Assembly: GCA_964370715.1 (NCBI GenBank)
Contig: CAYJKJ010000015.1
Span: 3,148-67,147 of the forward strand
Length of the DNA stretch: 64,000 nt
Reading direction: 5' to 3'
Source of the DNA: CAYJAY01 sp964370715
Lineage (GTDB): Bacteria; Bacillota; Clostridia; Oscillospirales; Ruminococcaceae
Shown in pieces: positions 40,178 to 48,707 of this stretch. A program made the position numbers and the translations under genes. The first letter of the stretch is position 1; the number at the start of each line of letters is the position of its first letter. Under the pieces are notes generated by a model. It saw only the letters and a program-made list of their open reading frames with translations. It was not told the DNA's origin and did no database searches.

Positions 40178-42214
40178 CTACGACTTAGGGTTTATATTTT
40201 GTGCATAATAGTCTTTATATCTATCAAGCATAATTTTAATATCATGCTTAAGCTCATCGGTCATAACCTTTTGGTTGTCGATAGCTTTTATTATGTCGAT
40301 ATAGTGTGTATTGCAGTATTCAAAAAGCTTTTTAAAATACTCGGGAATTTTTTTATCCTCGACATCAACGAGATATCTTTCGTTAGCGCATATAAGCATC
40401 AGAACCTGTTCATGAAGGCTAAGAGGGGAATTGAGAGGTTGCTTTAATATCTCGATTAATTTTTTACCGTTGATAAGGGTATCCCTCGTTGCTGTGTCAA
40501 CATCTGCGCCAAACTGCGAGAATATCTCTAGTTCTCTAAACTGGGCAAGGTTAATCCTAAGGTTGCCCGAGATCTTTTTCATAATCTTTGTTTGTGCGGC
40601 TCCGCCAACACGGGAAACCGAAAGCCCAACGTTGACAGCGGGGCGAACACCGGAATAGAAAAGATCACCCTCAAGGCATATCTGCCCATCCGTTATCGAG
40701 ATAACGTTGGTCGGGATGTATGCCGAAATGTCGCCGGCTAGCGTCTCGATTATCGGAAGCGCAGTCATAGAGCCGCCGCCTTGTTCCGGCGAAAGCTTTG
40801 CCGCTCTTTCGAGCAAACGAGAATGAAGATAGAAAACATCGCCGGGATATGCCTCTCTTCCCGGAGGGCGTTTAAGCAAAAGCGATATTGCACGATATGC
40901 AACGGCGTGTTTTGAAAGATCATCATACACTATCAAAACATCTTTTCCTTGATACATGAAATGTTCTGCGATAGAAGCGCCGCTATAAGGAGCGATATAT
41001 TGAAGCGGAGCGGCTTCGCTAGCGGTAGACGACACAACGACGGTGTAGTCAAGAGCGCCGTTTTTTTCAAGAGTTCCGACAAGTTGCGCAACCGTTGAGG
41101 CTTTTTGCCCAATGGCAACGTAAACGCAAACCATGTTTTTGCCTTTTTGGTTGATGATGGTGTCGACCGCAAGAGAGGTTTTTCCGATGCCACGATCGCC
41201 GATTATAAGCTCTCTTTGTCCTCTTCCGATAGGGAACATAGAGTCAATTGCGAGTATTCCGGTTTGAAGAGGGGAATCTATCGGAACACGATCGGTAACG
41301 GAGGGTGCCGGGTATTCAATAGGGCGATATTCCCCCTCTGAAAGAGGACCCTTTCCGTCGATTGGTTCACCAAGCGAGTTTACAACACGCCCCAATATAT
41401 TGTCGGGAACCATTATTCCGGCGGTTCTTTTGGTTCTTGTTGCTTTCGATCCTTCGGCTATCTTGTCGTCTTGAGAAAACAAAACGCACCCACAAAGCCC
41501 GTTTTCCATAATATTTTGAACCATGCCTTTTGAGCCATCTTCAAAAATGATAATTTCGCCATATTCAACGTTATCGATTCCGAAAACAGTTGCTATTCCA
41601 TCGCCAACAGAGGTTACCCTTCCAACCTCGTTAATCGTCATCAGATTATCAAAGTTTTGGATCTCTTCTTTAAGTATGGCGATTACATTTTCGGGGTTTG
41701 ATAAAATTTTTCTGTTTCCACGAAGCTTGTTTTTAAGCTCGGTAACGGCGCCTAAAACGCTTTTGTCATAGACTTTATCCGCAACCTTTAGTATACAGCC
41801 ACCAACTATGCTTTTATCCTCTACCATTGCAAGGTCGATGTTGCTGACGTTAAAATCGTTGTGGATAAGCGCCTTGATTGATTCAATCTGCTCGCTAGTA
41901 GGCTTTGTAGCGTAGGTTAACGTAGCTTCGATACAATCGCTTTTAACCCTCGACATCTTATGGTATTGGTTAAAGATATCAAGAATTTTGTCTACGGCGT
42001 TTTTGTCGCAAAGTTCCGAAATGAAGCTAACAATGTTTCCGCTAAAAAGCTTTTCGATAGCCGATTTCTTTTCGGAAGGGCGAACGGTTGGGTTAGACAA
42101 AAACTCCATTATATCGGGATTTTTATCAAATACTAATCGACAGCTTATTATCTCTTGTTCCGAAACGTTAATCTGTCCGAGTTTTTTTGCAAATTGCAAT
42201 ATAAGATCGGTCAT
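40178..42214 (-). CDS. atpHA: Fused F-type ATP synthase subunits delta and alpha
   Basis: 678 residues in one frame. Residues 1-170 are a complete delta (OSCP-like) subunit: helical N-domain, then VEDKSIVGGCILKVADKVYDKSV, the conserved C-domain block. Residues about 172-678 are a complete alpha subunit beginning NPENVIAILKEEI, with VGDGIATVFGI, Walker A GDRGIGKT (339-346), YDDLSKHAVAYR and SVSRVGGAAQ. No Met, stop or ribosome site occurs at the junction (near 41700); the next Met is residue 192, inside alpha. The start ATG overlaps the atpF stop (ATGA). Fusion tethers alpha to the peripheral stalk; as F1 has three alphas and one delta, stoichiometry would need extra delta domains or processing. 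Confidence 0.93.
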   Translation of the reverse strand: MTDLILQFAKKLGQINVSEQEIISCRLVFDKNPDIMEFLSNPTVRPSEKKSAIEKLFSGNIVSFISELCDKNAVDKILDIFNQYHKMSRVKSDCIEATLTYATKPTSEQIESIKALIHNDFNVSNIDLAMVEDKSIVGGCILKVADKVYDKSVLGAVTELKNKLRGNRKILSNPENVIAILKEEIQNFDNLMTINEVGRVTSVGDGIATVFGIDNVEYGEIIIFEDGSKGMVQNIMENGLCGCVLFSQDDKIAEGSKATRTKRTAGIMVPDNILGRVVNSLGEPIDGKGPLSEGEYRPIEYPAPSVTDRVPIDSPLQTGILAIDSMFPIGRGQRELIIGDRGIGKTSLAVDTIINQKGKNMVCVYVAIGQKASTVAQLVGTLEKNGALDYTVVVSSTASEAAPLQYIAPYSGASIAEHFMYQGKDVLIVYDDLSKHAVAYRAISLLLKRPPGREAYPGDVFYLHSRLLERAAKLSPEQGGGSMTALPIIETLAGDISAYIPTNVISITDGQICLEGDLFYSGVRPAVNVGLSVSRVGGAAQTKIMKKISGNLRINLAQFRELEIFSQFGADVDTATRDTLINGKKLIEILKQPLNSPLSLHEQVLMLICANERYLVDVEDKKIPEYFKKLFEYCNTHYIDIIKAIDNQKVMTDELKHDIKIMLDRYKDYYAQNINPKS

Positions 42215-42696
42215 TTCACACTACCTGCCTCTTTAAGAAGATCGTCAATCATCTTTTTGCTTGCGTTGTCGTTGATATGTTGCCCCGAAACTTTAAGCAC
42301 CGTGTCGAGAACAAGGTCGGCGAGTTGGCTTTGGGATTTTGCCGCCGCTCTTTCTGCTTGAAGTGTGATAGTTTTTTGGCTATCTTTAATAAGCTTCTCT
42401 GCTTCAAGTTTAGCGGAAGCTACAATGCGTTCATATTCGTCTTGAGCTTTTTGCCTTGCATCCCTTATGATTTCAAGGCTTTCTTGCTCTGCATTTTTAA
42501 TTTTTTGCTCGTAGTCTGTTTTAAGTTTTTCTGCATCAACAATCTTTTGTTCTGCGAATGAAAATTGGTTGTCTATCTCTTGTTTGCGTTTTTCCATTAT
42601 CTTTCTAACAGGCTTAAACAAAAACATTCTCATTAGTATAAAAAGAATGAGGATATTTATTGGAGTTCCTATGATGTGCCAGTCTAAATTAAACAT
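42211..42696 (-). CDS. atpF: F-type ATP synthase subunit b
   Basis: 161 residues: one N-terminal membrane helix (about 10-27), then a long charged coiled coil with Glu/Lys/Ala heptads. Forms the peripheral stalk with delta. Lies between atpE and the delta-alpha gene, and overlaps the latter by 4 bp. Confidence 0.95.
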   Translation of the reverse strand: MFNLDWHIIGTPINILILFILMRMFLFKPVRKIMEKRKQEIDNQFSFAEQKIVDAEKLKTDYEQKIKNAEQESLEIIRDARQKAQDEYERIVASAKLEAEKLIKDSQKTITLQAERAAAKSQSQLADLVLDTVLKVSGQHINDNASKKMIDDLLKEAGSVK

Positions 42697-42726
42697 AAAT
42701 AAACCTTTTTTCTCCTAGATTAAATA

Positions 42727-42939
42727 TTAAAGGAAGAAGATAATGAGAACCGCTACAACGAAACCATAAATAGCGATAGCCTCTGCCAATGCACAGCCAA
42801 GAAGAAGGGTTGAGTTTATCTTGTTTGCAGCTTCGGGTTGCCTTGCTATTGCGTCGACTGCTTTTCCTGTTGCTATTCCGATTCCGACACCTGCGCCGAT
42901 ACCTACTAAAATTGCTATACCTGCTCCAATTGCTACCAT
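42727..42939 (-). CDS. atpE: F-type ATP synthase subunit c
   Basis: 70 residues, two helices joined by the ARQPEA loop. The ion-carrying Glu lies in CALAEAIAIYG. The residues that mark sodium-type c subunits (Gln in helix 1, Ser/Thr after the Glu) are replaced by Ile (GVGIGIATG) and Ala, so the enzyme is probably proton-coupled (inference). Confidence 0.96.
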   Translation of the reverse strand: MVAIGAGIAILVGIGAGVGIGIATGKAVDAIARQPEAANKINSTLLLGCALAEAIAIYGFVVAVLIIFFL

Positions 42940-43000
42940 TATAAAAATTCTCCTTAAAATAAAATTGTTGTTTTAATAAATGTTAAATGCTGATGATTGT

Positions 43001-43735
43001 TTATTCCGTCGCCTCTTTTAGGTAGAGCGAAGTTAAAAAAACAAATAGATATGCTTGAAGAGTTCCGTCGAACAGTTCAAAATAAATGCTGAAAACCGCC
43101 GGCACACCTACCGGCAAAACAATCCTTATAATCTCCATTATCAAGTATGCACCAAAAATGTTTCCGAAAAGACGCATACAAAGAGATAGCGGCTTAATAA
43201 GAATTTCAAGAACATTAAGCGGAGCTATAATCTTGACAGGTTCGCCAAAAGATTTTAGATAACCTTTTGATCCCTTCGCTTTTATGCTTGCATATTGTAT
43301 TAGAATTATGCTCATAATAGCGAGCGCCGCCGTTACATTAAGGTCTCTCGTTGGGGGGCTTTGCCCTAACAGTCCGACAAAAACGTTGGAAAAAACAAGG
43401 TATGTTGCAACGACCAAAATGTAGTCTACATATTGTTTTGCGCCATGTCCCAATGAGTTTTCAAACATCTTTGTTGTAAATTCGACCAAAGCTTCGATGT
43501 AGAGTTGGAAGTTTGAGGGGCGAACCGAAAGCTTTCTTGTTGCCGCAAAACAAAGCACACCCACAACCGCAACTATTATCCAAGAAAAAAACGTCGATTC
43601 GGGGATATCGATCCCTCCGAAAATCGGGATAGTGAATGCAGTTTTAAGCTCCAACTTATGCGTTAGTTCTTCGATGAAATGATTAATATTTATCACAGCC
43701 TTTTTTAGACGAAAACATTCGCCTTTATTATCCAT
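43001..43735 (-). CDS. atpB: F-type ATP synthase subunit a
   Basis: About 244 residues from ATG 43735, multi-pass. The essential Arg is in PLSLCMRLFGNIFGAYL; VTAALAIMS and the C-terminal LFDGTLQAYLFVFLTSLYL are typical. The N-terminus is uncertain: no good ribosome site precedes 43735, and a GTG at 43696 is another option. First gene of the atp operon (atpB-E-F-HA-G-D-C; no atpI seen). Confidence 0.93.
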   Translation of the reverse strand: MDNKGECFRLKKAVININHFIEELTHKLELKTAFTIPIFGGIDIPESTFFSWIIVAVVGVLCFAATRKLSVRPSNFQLYIEALVEFTTKMFENSLGHGAKQYVDYILVVATYLVFSNVFVGLLGQSPPTRDLNVTAALAIMSIILIQYASIKAKGSKGYLKSFGEPVKIIAPLNVLEILIKPLSLCMRLFGNIFGAYLIMEIIRIVLPVGVPAVFSIYFELFDGTLQAYLFVFLTSLYLKEATE

Positions 43736-43740
43736 TCGTG

Positions 43741-43769
43741 AGTTTAGCACTTTTTATATGCCTCGTCAA
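43741..43769 (-). promoter_or_regulatory. Proximal promoter of the atp operon
   Basis: Minus strand TTGACG (43769-43764), 17 bp, TAAACT (43746-43741). If used, the transcript would start almost at ATG 43735. Confidence 0.5.
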
Positions 43770-43794
43770 CAAATTTTGCTTATATTAAATAAGT

Positions 43795-43824
43795 ATTATA
43801 TATAATACCATATTTTGGGGTCAA
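43795..43824 (-). promoter_or_regulatory. Distal promoter of the atp operon
   Basis: Minus strand TTGACC (43824-43819), 18 bp, TATAAT (43800-43795) within an AT-rich region. Confidence 0.5.
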
Positions 43825-43889
43825 TAAATTTTATTATTGGTTACATCACACATATTGTTTGTTAAAAAACTGCAAGTTCTTGCAAAGGA

Positions 43890-43918
43890 TTGACAATAAT
43901 AATATTTCCGTTTTTATA
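43890..43918 (+). promoter_or_regulatory. Promoter of the S1-domain gene
   Basis: TTGACA (43890-43895), 17 bp, TTTATA (43913-43918), 65 bp before the ATG. Confidence 0.55.
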
Positions 43919-43982
43919 TGCATATATTTACCAAAGCCAACAAACAGAGAAGGCTGGCAACTAAAAAACGGAGGAATAGATT

Positions 43983-44909
43983 ATGTCACAATTTTATTTT
44001 GAAGGGAAGCTGTTTAAAGCTCGTCACAACACCGAAATTTTCACAAGTGAAACAGCAATAAAGCGAGCTTTTTTAAACAAGACAATTCTTGAACAAAAAC
44101 CAATTTTATATGATAATGAGAGAAACCTTGTTTTTGATTTTGGTGGGTTTAAAGGGATTATGCCGTTTGAACAAACCGCCAAAGGAATAACGGAACAAAC
44201 CGTTAAAGAGGTATCGATAATATCAAGGGTTGGAAAGCCAACTTGTTTTTGCATTACCGAAATTTTTGAGGATCAAAACGGAAAGATTAAAAAACTTTTG
44301 CTTTCAAGAAAACTTGTTCAAAATAGATGTTTCGAACAGTTTGTTTTAGCGCTCGATACAGGGGATATAATCGACGGAAGGATAACCCATATCCAAAACT
44401 TCGGCTGTTTTGTTGATATAGGTTGCGGAATAACTGCGCTTTTGCCAACAAACTATATATCGGTTTCGAGAATATCCCATCCCAGCGACAGGTTTTCGGT
44501 TGGTGATGAGATAAAATGTATCGTTAAATCAATTGATGACGATGGGCGAATAGTGTTGACCCATAAAGAACTATTGGGAACATTCGAACAAAACATCTCG
44601 ATGTTTTCGAAAGGGGAGACGGTTTGCGGCATAATTCGTTCGGTTGAAAGTTATGGGGTTTTTATCGAGCTTACTCCAAACCTTGCCGGGCTTTCGGAAC
44701 CTTTCGAGGGGGCGAAACCGGGGCTTATGGCTACCGTCTACATCAAAAGCATCTCAACCCAAACTATGAAAGTTAAGCTTGCTATCGTTGATGTGTTTGA
44801 AGATGTTGCAACAACACCGGATAATACATACCATTATCTGGGTTCAAATATAAAGCGTTTTGTATATTCGCCTCAACAATCGGTTAAACTTGTAGAAACG
44901 GTTTTTTAA
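43983..44909 (+). CDS. S1 RNA-binding domain protein
   Basis: 308 residues with two clear S1 (OB-fold) domains at about 127-194 (GDIIDGRITHIQNFGCFVDIG) and 209-270 (GETVCGIIRSVESYGVFIEL), and a weaker S1-like N-terminal part at about 45-110. It resembles the short ribosomal-protein-S1-like proteins of clostridia and should bind RNA or the ribosome. ATG follows GGAGG. Divergent from the atp operon. Confidence 0.85.
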   Translation: MSQFYFEGKLFKARHNTEIFTSETAIKRAFLNKTILEQKPILYDNERNLVFDFGGFKGIMPFEQTAKGITEQTVKEVSIISRVGKPTCFCITEIFEDQNGKIKKLLLSRKLVQNRCFEQFVLALDTGDIIDGRITHIQNFGCFVDIGCGITALLPTNYISVSRISHPSDRFSVGDEIKCIVKSIDDDGRIVLTHKELLGTFEQNISMFSKGETVCGIIRSVESYGVFIELTPNLAGLSEPFEGAKPGLMATVYIKSISTQTMKVKLAIVDVFEDVATTPDNTYHYLGSNIKRFVYSPQQSVKLVETVF

Positions 44910-45031
44910 TAAAAAACTTTAAAAATCTATTGAAAAATGTTATAATAACTACTCGATGATGCAAAATGAACTTAAACAATAAAAAAGAAGAAAAAAATTT
45001 TTAAGAATGTTTGCCATGGGGTGGGTTAATA

Positions 45032-45601
45032 ATGGAAAACAAAGCTTTCACAGCGGGGGTTGTTCCGGGGGGGCTAACCTCTATAAAAGAAATCAAGGTC
45101 TTAATTTGCTATGTTCTTGATAGTTTAACGCAATATCAAACGTTTATACCAAACTCAAATTTGACACATGATAACTTGATGGAAGTGTTGACGGGGAGCG
45201 GGCTTTGCAACTATTTTGAGGCGGCGTCCGCTATATCAGAGCTTTTGGATATGAACAACATCGAAAGTTTCGACAGGGGATATCGTTTAACCGAAGCCGG
45301 AAAAAATATCTCGGGTTTGCTACAGGATGAAGTTCCGATAACCGTTAAAGAACGTGCGGTCGAAAGAGCGGTTGCGGCGCTTAAACGGCAACGAAAACAG
45401 ATGGAATATGATGTTAGCGTTTTGGAGCAACAGGATGGTTTTTTGATGCGTGGGGCATTAGCCGAAAACGGTAGCACGATTTTTGCGCTTGAGATATATG
45501 CACCAACCAAGATTGAAGCCAACAACCTTAAAGAGAACTTTATCGATAATGCTGAGAGCGTTGTAGCTCTTTGTATCGAAAACCTAACAAAACCAAAATA
45601 G
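45032..45601 (+). CDS. DUF4364 family winged-helix protein
   Basis: 189 residues. The N-terminal part (EIKVLICYVLDSL...NYFEAASAISELLDMNNIESFDRGYRLTEAG, cited as motifs) is a winged-helix pattern as in DUF4364, a clostridial family of PadR/MarR-like putative regulators; the C-terminal half is a strand-rich domain. ATG 45032 is preferred, after GGGTGGG. Monocistronic. Confidence 0.75.
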   Translation: MENKAFTAGVVPGGLTSIKEIKVLICYVLDSLTQYQTFIPNSNLTHDNLMEVLTGSGLCNYFEAASAISELLDMNNIESFDRGYRLTEAGKNISGLLQDEVPITVKERAVERAVAALKRQRKQMEYDVSVLEQQDGFLMRGALAENGSTIFALEIYAPTKIEANNLKENFIDNAESVVALCIENLTKPK

Positions 45602-45671
45602 AAAAACGATTCTTTGTATAAATATAGGGGTAGCCCGATAAAAAGAAATATAAACAATCGACAGTAGCTAA

Positions 45672-45741
45672 TGAACTGCACCCCAAAAAGTTAGATATAT
45701 GGTATAATGGCTGTATGAGAAACTAAAGGGGTGCAGTTTTT
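45672..45741. mobile_element. Mini inverted-repeat element with IS3-like ends
   Basis: AACTGCACCCC (45674-45684) and GGGGTGCAGTT (45728-45738) are perfect 11-bp inverted repeats about 43 bp apart. The end sequence TGAACTGCACCCC-AAAAAGTTAGA resembles, from memory, terminal repeats of IS3-family elements in Firmicutes. There is no transposase. The interior carries TGG-TATAAT, an extended -10 box pointing to the downstream glycosyltransferase. Confidence 0.5.
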
Positions 45742-45802
45742 AAGAGAATTCATTTTATGTGTGGTCTAAAAACATTATCTAGATTTAAAAAGGAGAAAGG
45801 CT

Positions 45803-46816
45803 ATGCCAAAAGTTTCGGTTATTGTTCCGGTATATAACGTTGAAACGTATATAGAAAGATGCGTTCGTTCAATAGCTGCATCAAGCCTTTTTGATATCGA
45901 GATAATTTTAGTAGACGATGGAAGCACCGACAAGAGTTTTGAGATTTGCGAAAAGCTTTCTAAAAACGATAAGAGGATTAAGGTTATTAAACAACAAAAC
46001 AGCGGAGTTTATAGCGCAGTTTTGAACGGTATCAAACAAGCGACAGGAGTTTTTACAACGTTTGTTGATAGCGACGATTATATATCGGAAAATCTTATCG
46101 AAAAAATGCTTGATTTTGCTAACAAAAAAAATGTTGACGGTGTGCACACAGGTTTTTATAAAGTAATAGGAGAGACTGCCGAAACGGTTTATTCAAGCGA
46201 TACAAGGGTATATAGCAAAAATGAGATCGAACAAGAGATACTGCAAAATTTCTTCGAAACGACATATTCAACCGCCGACAGTTTCACAAACAGCCGTTGG
46301 GCAAAACTTTTTAAAACAGAAATTTTAAAAAAAGCTGCGAAAAATTGCAACGAAAGTTTAACTATCGGGGAAGATCTCGATTTGAATTTAAGATTTCTTA
46401 AGTTGTGCGAAAAGATAGCTATATATAGAGAATATATCGGTTATTATTACATTAGCCAACGAGAAGGTTCGATAACAAGCTGTTTTAATTATGAGCGACT
46501 GTTAAAGGAACAACTCGCTATAGAAGAACAAAAAAAACTAGCGCAAGAGTTTTTATATAGCACAAGCGCTATCGACAACAATGCCGAACAACATCTTTAT
46601 AACTATCTAAACGCTAACAACTTTTTTTTCGATAAATTAAAATGCGTCAAAACTATAATGAAACGTATTGACAGCGAACAAAATATTGTTTTGAAATCAA
46701 AACAATCATCGTTTCCGATAAACGTTGCGTTAAGGTTAATTGCTTTTAAATATGTTTTTTTTGGAACAACGTTGTTTCATATAGCTGTTATAGCTAGAAG
46801 AATACTGAAAGGATAA
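45803..46816 (+). CDS. GT2 glycosyltransferase (EpsJ-like)
   Basis: 337 residues. N-terminal GT-A domain: VSVIVPVYNVETYIERCVRSI, ILVDDGSTD (nucleotide site), QQNSGVYSAVLNGI and TFVDSDDYI (D-x-D). The C-terminal third is a helical extension. Probably adds a sugar to a growing surface glycan. ATG after AAAGGAG; first gene of the cluster that continues with four GT11 genes 6 bp downstream. Confidence 0.88.
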   Translation: MPKVSVIVPVYNVETYIERCVRSIAASSLFDIEIILVDDGSTDKSFEICEKLSKNDKRIKVIKQQNSGVYSAVLNGIKQATGVFTTFVDSDDYISENLIEKMLDFANKKNVDGVHTGFYKVIGETAETVYSSDTRVYSKNEIEQEILQNFFETTYSTADSFTNSRWAKLFKTEILKKAAKNCNESLTIGEDLDLNLRFLKLCEKIAIYREYIGYYYISQREGSITSCFNYERLLKEQLAIEEQKKLAQEFLYSTSAIDNNAEQHLYNYLNANNFFFDKLKCVKTIMKRIDSEQNIVLKSKQSSFPINVALRLIAFKYVFFGTTLFHIAVIARRILKG

Positions 46817-46822
46817 CAGAAG

Positions 46823-47740
46823 ATGGTCGTAATTAAGATACTCGGTGGGCTTGGAAACCAGATGTTCCAATATTCTCTTTTTAAACTTTTTCAACAAAGG
46901 GGTGTTGATGCAAGGCTTGATTTAAGGGGAACCGAAAACGATTGCAAGGGAAAGCTTGATGACAAAAGGTATAACAAAAGCGGGTTTATCATAAATGATA
47001 TATTTAACACCAAATGTGTGTATGCAAATAAATTTGATATAAATTTCACGACATATTTCCCGGCGATATTTGGTTTAAAAAAAGGAGACCTAAGGTTTTA
47101 TCATAAACTGCACACAACGGCATACTCCGAGCTTCATTTTTCAAAACAAGAAATTTTGTCGGGGGAATACTTAAATATTAAGCATGGGCATCTTTGGGGC
47201 TATTGGCAGTATCCATTGCATTTTGAAGATATAATGGACACGCTTAAACAAGATTTTACCTTTAAATTACCGCTCGATTCAAAAAATGCTGATGTTGCGA
47301 CAAAGATACAAAACACGAATTCCGTTTCGATACACGTTCGGCGAGGGGATTATATAGCGTGTTCCGATCATTTCTACATCCTCGGTAAAGACTACTACCA
47401 AAAAGCGGTAGAACAAGTTTTGAAGGCTCAACAAGATGTGGAATTTTTTGTGTTTTCTGATGATATCCCCTGGTGCAAAGAGAATTTGGGGCTTCACAAT
47501 GCAAACTATATCGACGGCAACTATGGCGACAAAAACTATATCGATATGCAGCTAATGTCGCTTTGTAAGCATAACATAATAGCGAACAGCACGTTTAGTT
47601 TGTGGGGCGCTCTTTTAAACGATAACCCCGAAAAGGTTGTTGTTTCGCCGAAGAATTTTTTGAAGCAAGATCGAGATTTGATGTCAGAGATGTTGCCAAA
47701 ATGTTTTATACAGATTGATAATAAAGATGAACTCGAATAA
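46823..47740 (+). CDS. GT11 alpha-1,2-fucosyltransferase-like, paralogue 1
   Basis: 305 residues. GT11 motifs: GGLGNQMFQYSLF at the N-terminus, SIHVRRGDY (GDP-fucose-binding block), FFVFSDDIPWCK and LMSLCKHNIIANSTFSLWGALL. Transfers fucose from GDP-fucose in alpha-1,2 (sometimes alpha-1,3/6-type) linkage. The last block usually reads FSWWGAWL; here FSLWGALL. First of four tandem paralogues and most like paralogue 2, with which it shares an identical C-terminal QIDNKDELE. Confidence 0.88.
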   Translation: MVVIKILGGLGNQMFQYSLFKLFQQRGVDARLDLRGTENDCKGKLDDKRYNKSGFIINDIFNTKCVYANKFDINFTTYFPAIFGLKKGDLRFYHKLHTTAYSELHFSKQEILSGEYLNIKHGHLWGYWQYPLHFEDIMDTLKQDFTFKLPLDSKNADVATKIQNTNSVSIHVRRGDYIACSDHFYILGKDYYQKAVEQVLKAQQDVEFFVFSDDIPWCKENLGLHNANYIDGNYGDKNYIDMQLMSLCKHNIIANSTFSLWGALLNDNPEKVVVSPKNFLKQDRDLMSEMLPKCFIQIDNKDELE

Positions 47741-47763
47741 TTTTTTACAGAGGACTTTTCGTT

Positions 47764-48684
47764 ATGGTAGTTATTAAAGTTATGGGCGGGCTTGGAAACC
47801 AGATGTTCCAGTATTCGCTATATAGGCAGTTTCAGCTAAAAGGAGTTAAGGCGAAACTCGACGTAAGAGGAAGCGATATCGAATGTATCGGAACACAAAA
47901 TGATAATAGATATAACAAAAGTGGATTTATTATAAACGATATTTTCGATGTTGAATGTAGTTATGCAAACGATTTTGACGCAAATATTGCGATGTATTTT
48001 CCGGCTTTTTTTGGGCCGGCAAAAAATGAATATAACTATTATAGAGAGTATCTTAGAACATCGGGATTTTCTGAACGGTTGTTTTCGGAGCAAGCGATGA
48101 TCGATGGATGTTATCATAAAATAAAACATGGCTATCTTTGGGGATATTGGCAATGTCCTTTGCATCTTGAAGGAATTATGGATAGCCTTAGAAAAGATTT
48201 TACTTTTAAACTTCCTCTAGATTATGAAAATTCAGAGGTTGCGAAAAAAATTCAAAACACAAACTCGGTTTCGATTCATGTTCGTCGTGGGGATTATATA
48301 AGGCTTTTTGAACATTTCTATATTCTCGGTAGAGACTACTACAAAAAAGCGATAGAGCAAGTTTTGAAAACACAACAAGATGTAGAATTTTTTGTGTTTT
48401 CCGATGATATACCCTGGTGTCAGCATCATTTAGGGTTAGAAAATGCAACGTATGTGGACGGCAACTATGGAAACAAAAACTATATCGATATGCAGCTAAT
48501 GTCGCTTTGTAAACATAACATAATAGCTAATAGCACGTTTAGTTTGTGGGGAGCGCTTTTAAACAATAACCCTGAAAAAGTTGTTGTTTCGCCGAAGAAT
48601 TTTTTCAAGCAAGAGAGAGACTTGGTTTCAAAGATGTTGCCAAAACAGTTTATACAGATTGATAATAAAGATGAACTCGAATAA
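47764..48684 (+). CDS. GT11 alpha-1,2-fucosyltransferase-like, paralogue 2
   Basis: 306 residues with the same four motif blocks: GGLGNQMFQYSLY, SIHVRRGDY, FSDDIPWCQ and MSLCKHNIIANSTFSLWG. The gap to paralogue 1 is 23 bp and nearly identical to the gap before paralogue 3 (ACAGAGGA followed by TTTTCGTTATGG), so gene and spacer were duplicated together. Confidence 0.88.
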   Translation: MVVIKVMGGLGNQMFQYSLYRQFQLKGVKAKLDVRGSDIECIGTQNDNRYNKSGFIINDIFDVECSYANDFDANIAMYFPAFFGPAKNEYNYYREYLRTSGFSERLFSEQAMIDGCYHKIKHGYLWGYWQCPLHLEGIMDSLRKDFTFKLPLDYENSEVAKKIQNTNSVSIHVRRGDYIRLFEHFYILGRDYYKKAIEQVLKTQQDVEFFVFSDDIPWCQHHLGLENATYVDGNYGNKNYIDMQLMSLCKHNIIANSTFSLWGALLNNNPEKVVVSPKNFFKQERDLVSKMLPKQFIQIDNKDELE

Positions 48685-48707
48685 ATTTTTACAGAGGATT
48701 TTTCGTT

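Noticed and set aside
42727..42939. Sodium-type ATP synthase, as in many anaerobes
   Set aside because: The sodium-ligand positions of subunit c are Ile and Ala, not Gln and Ser/Thr.
45674..45738. Plain intrinsic terminator of the DUF4364 gene
   Set aside because: The loop would be about 43 nt and the end sequence resembles IS3-type ends; a mini element is the better reading, though a terminator role is not excluded.
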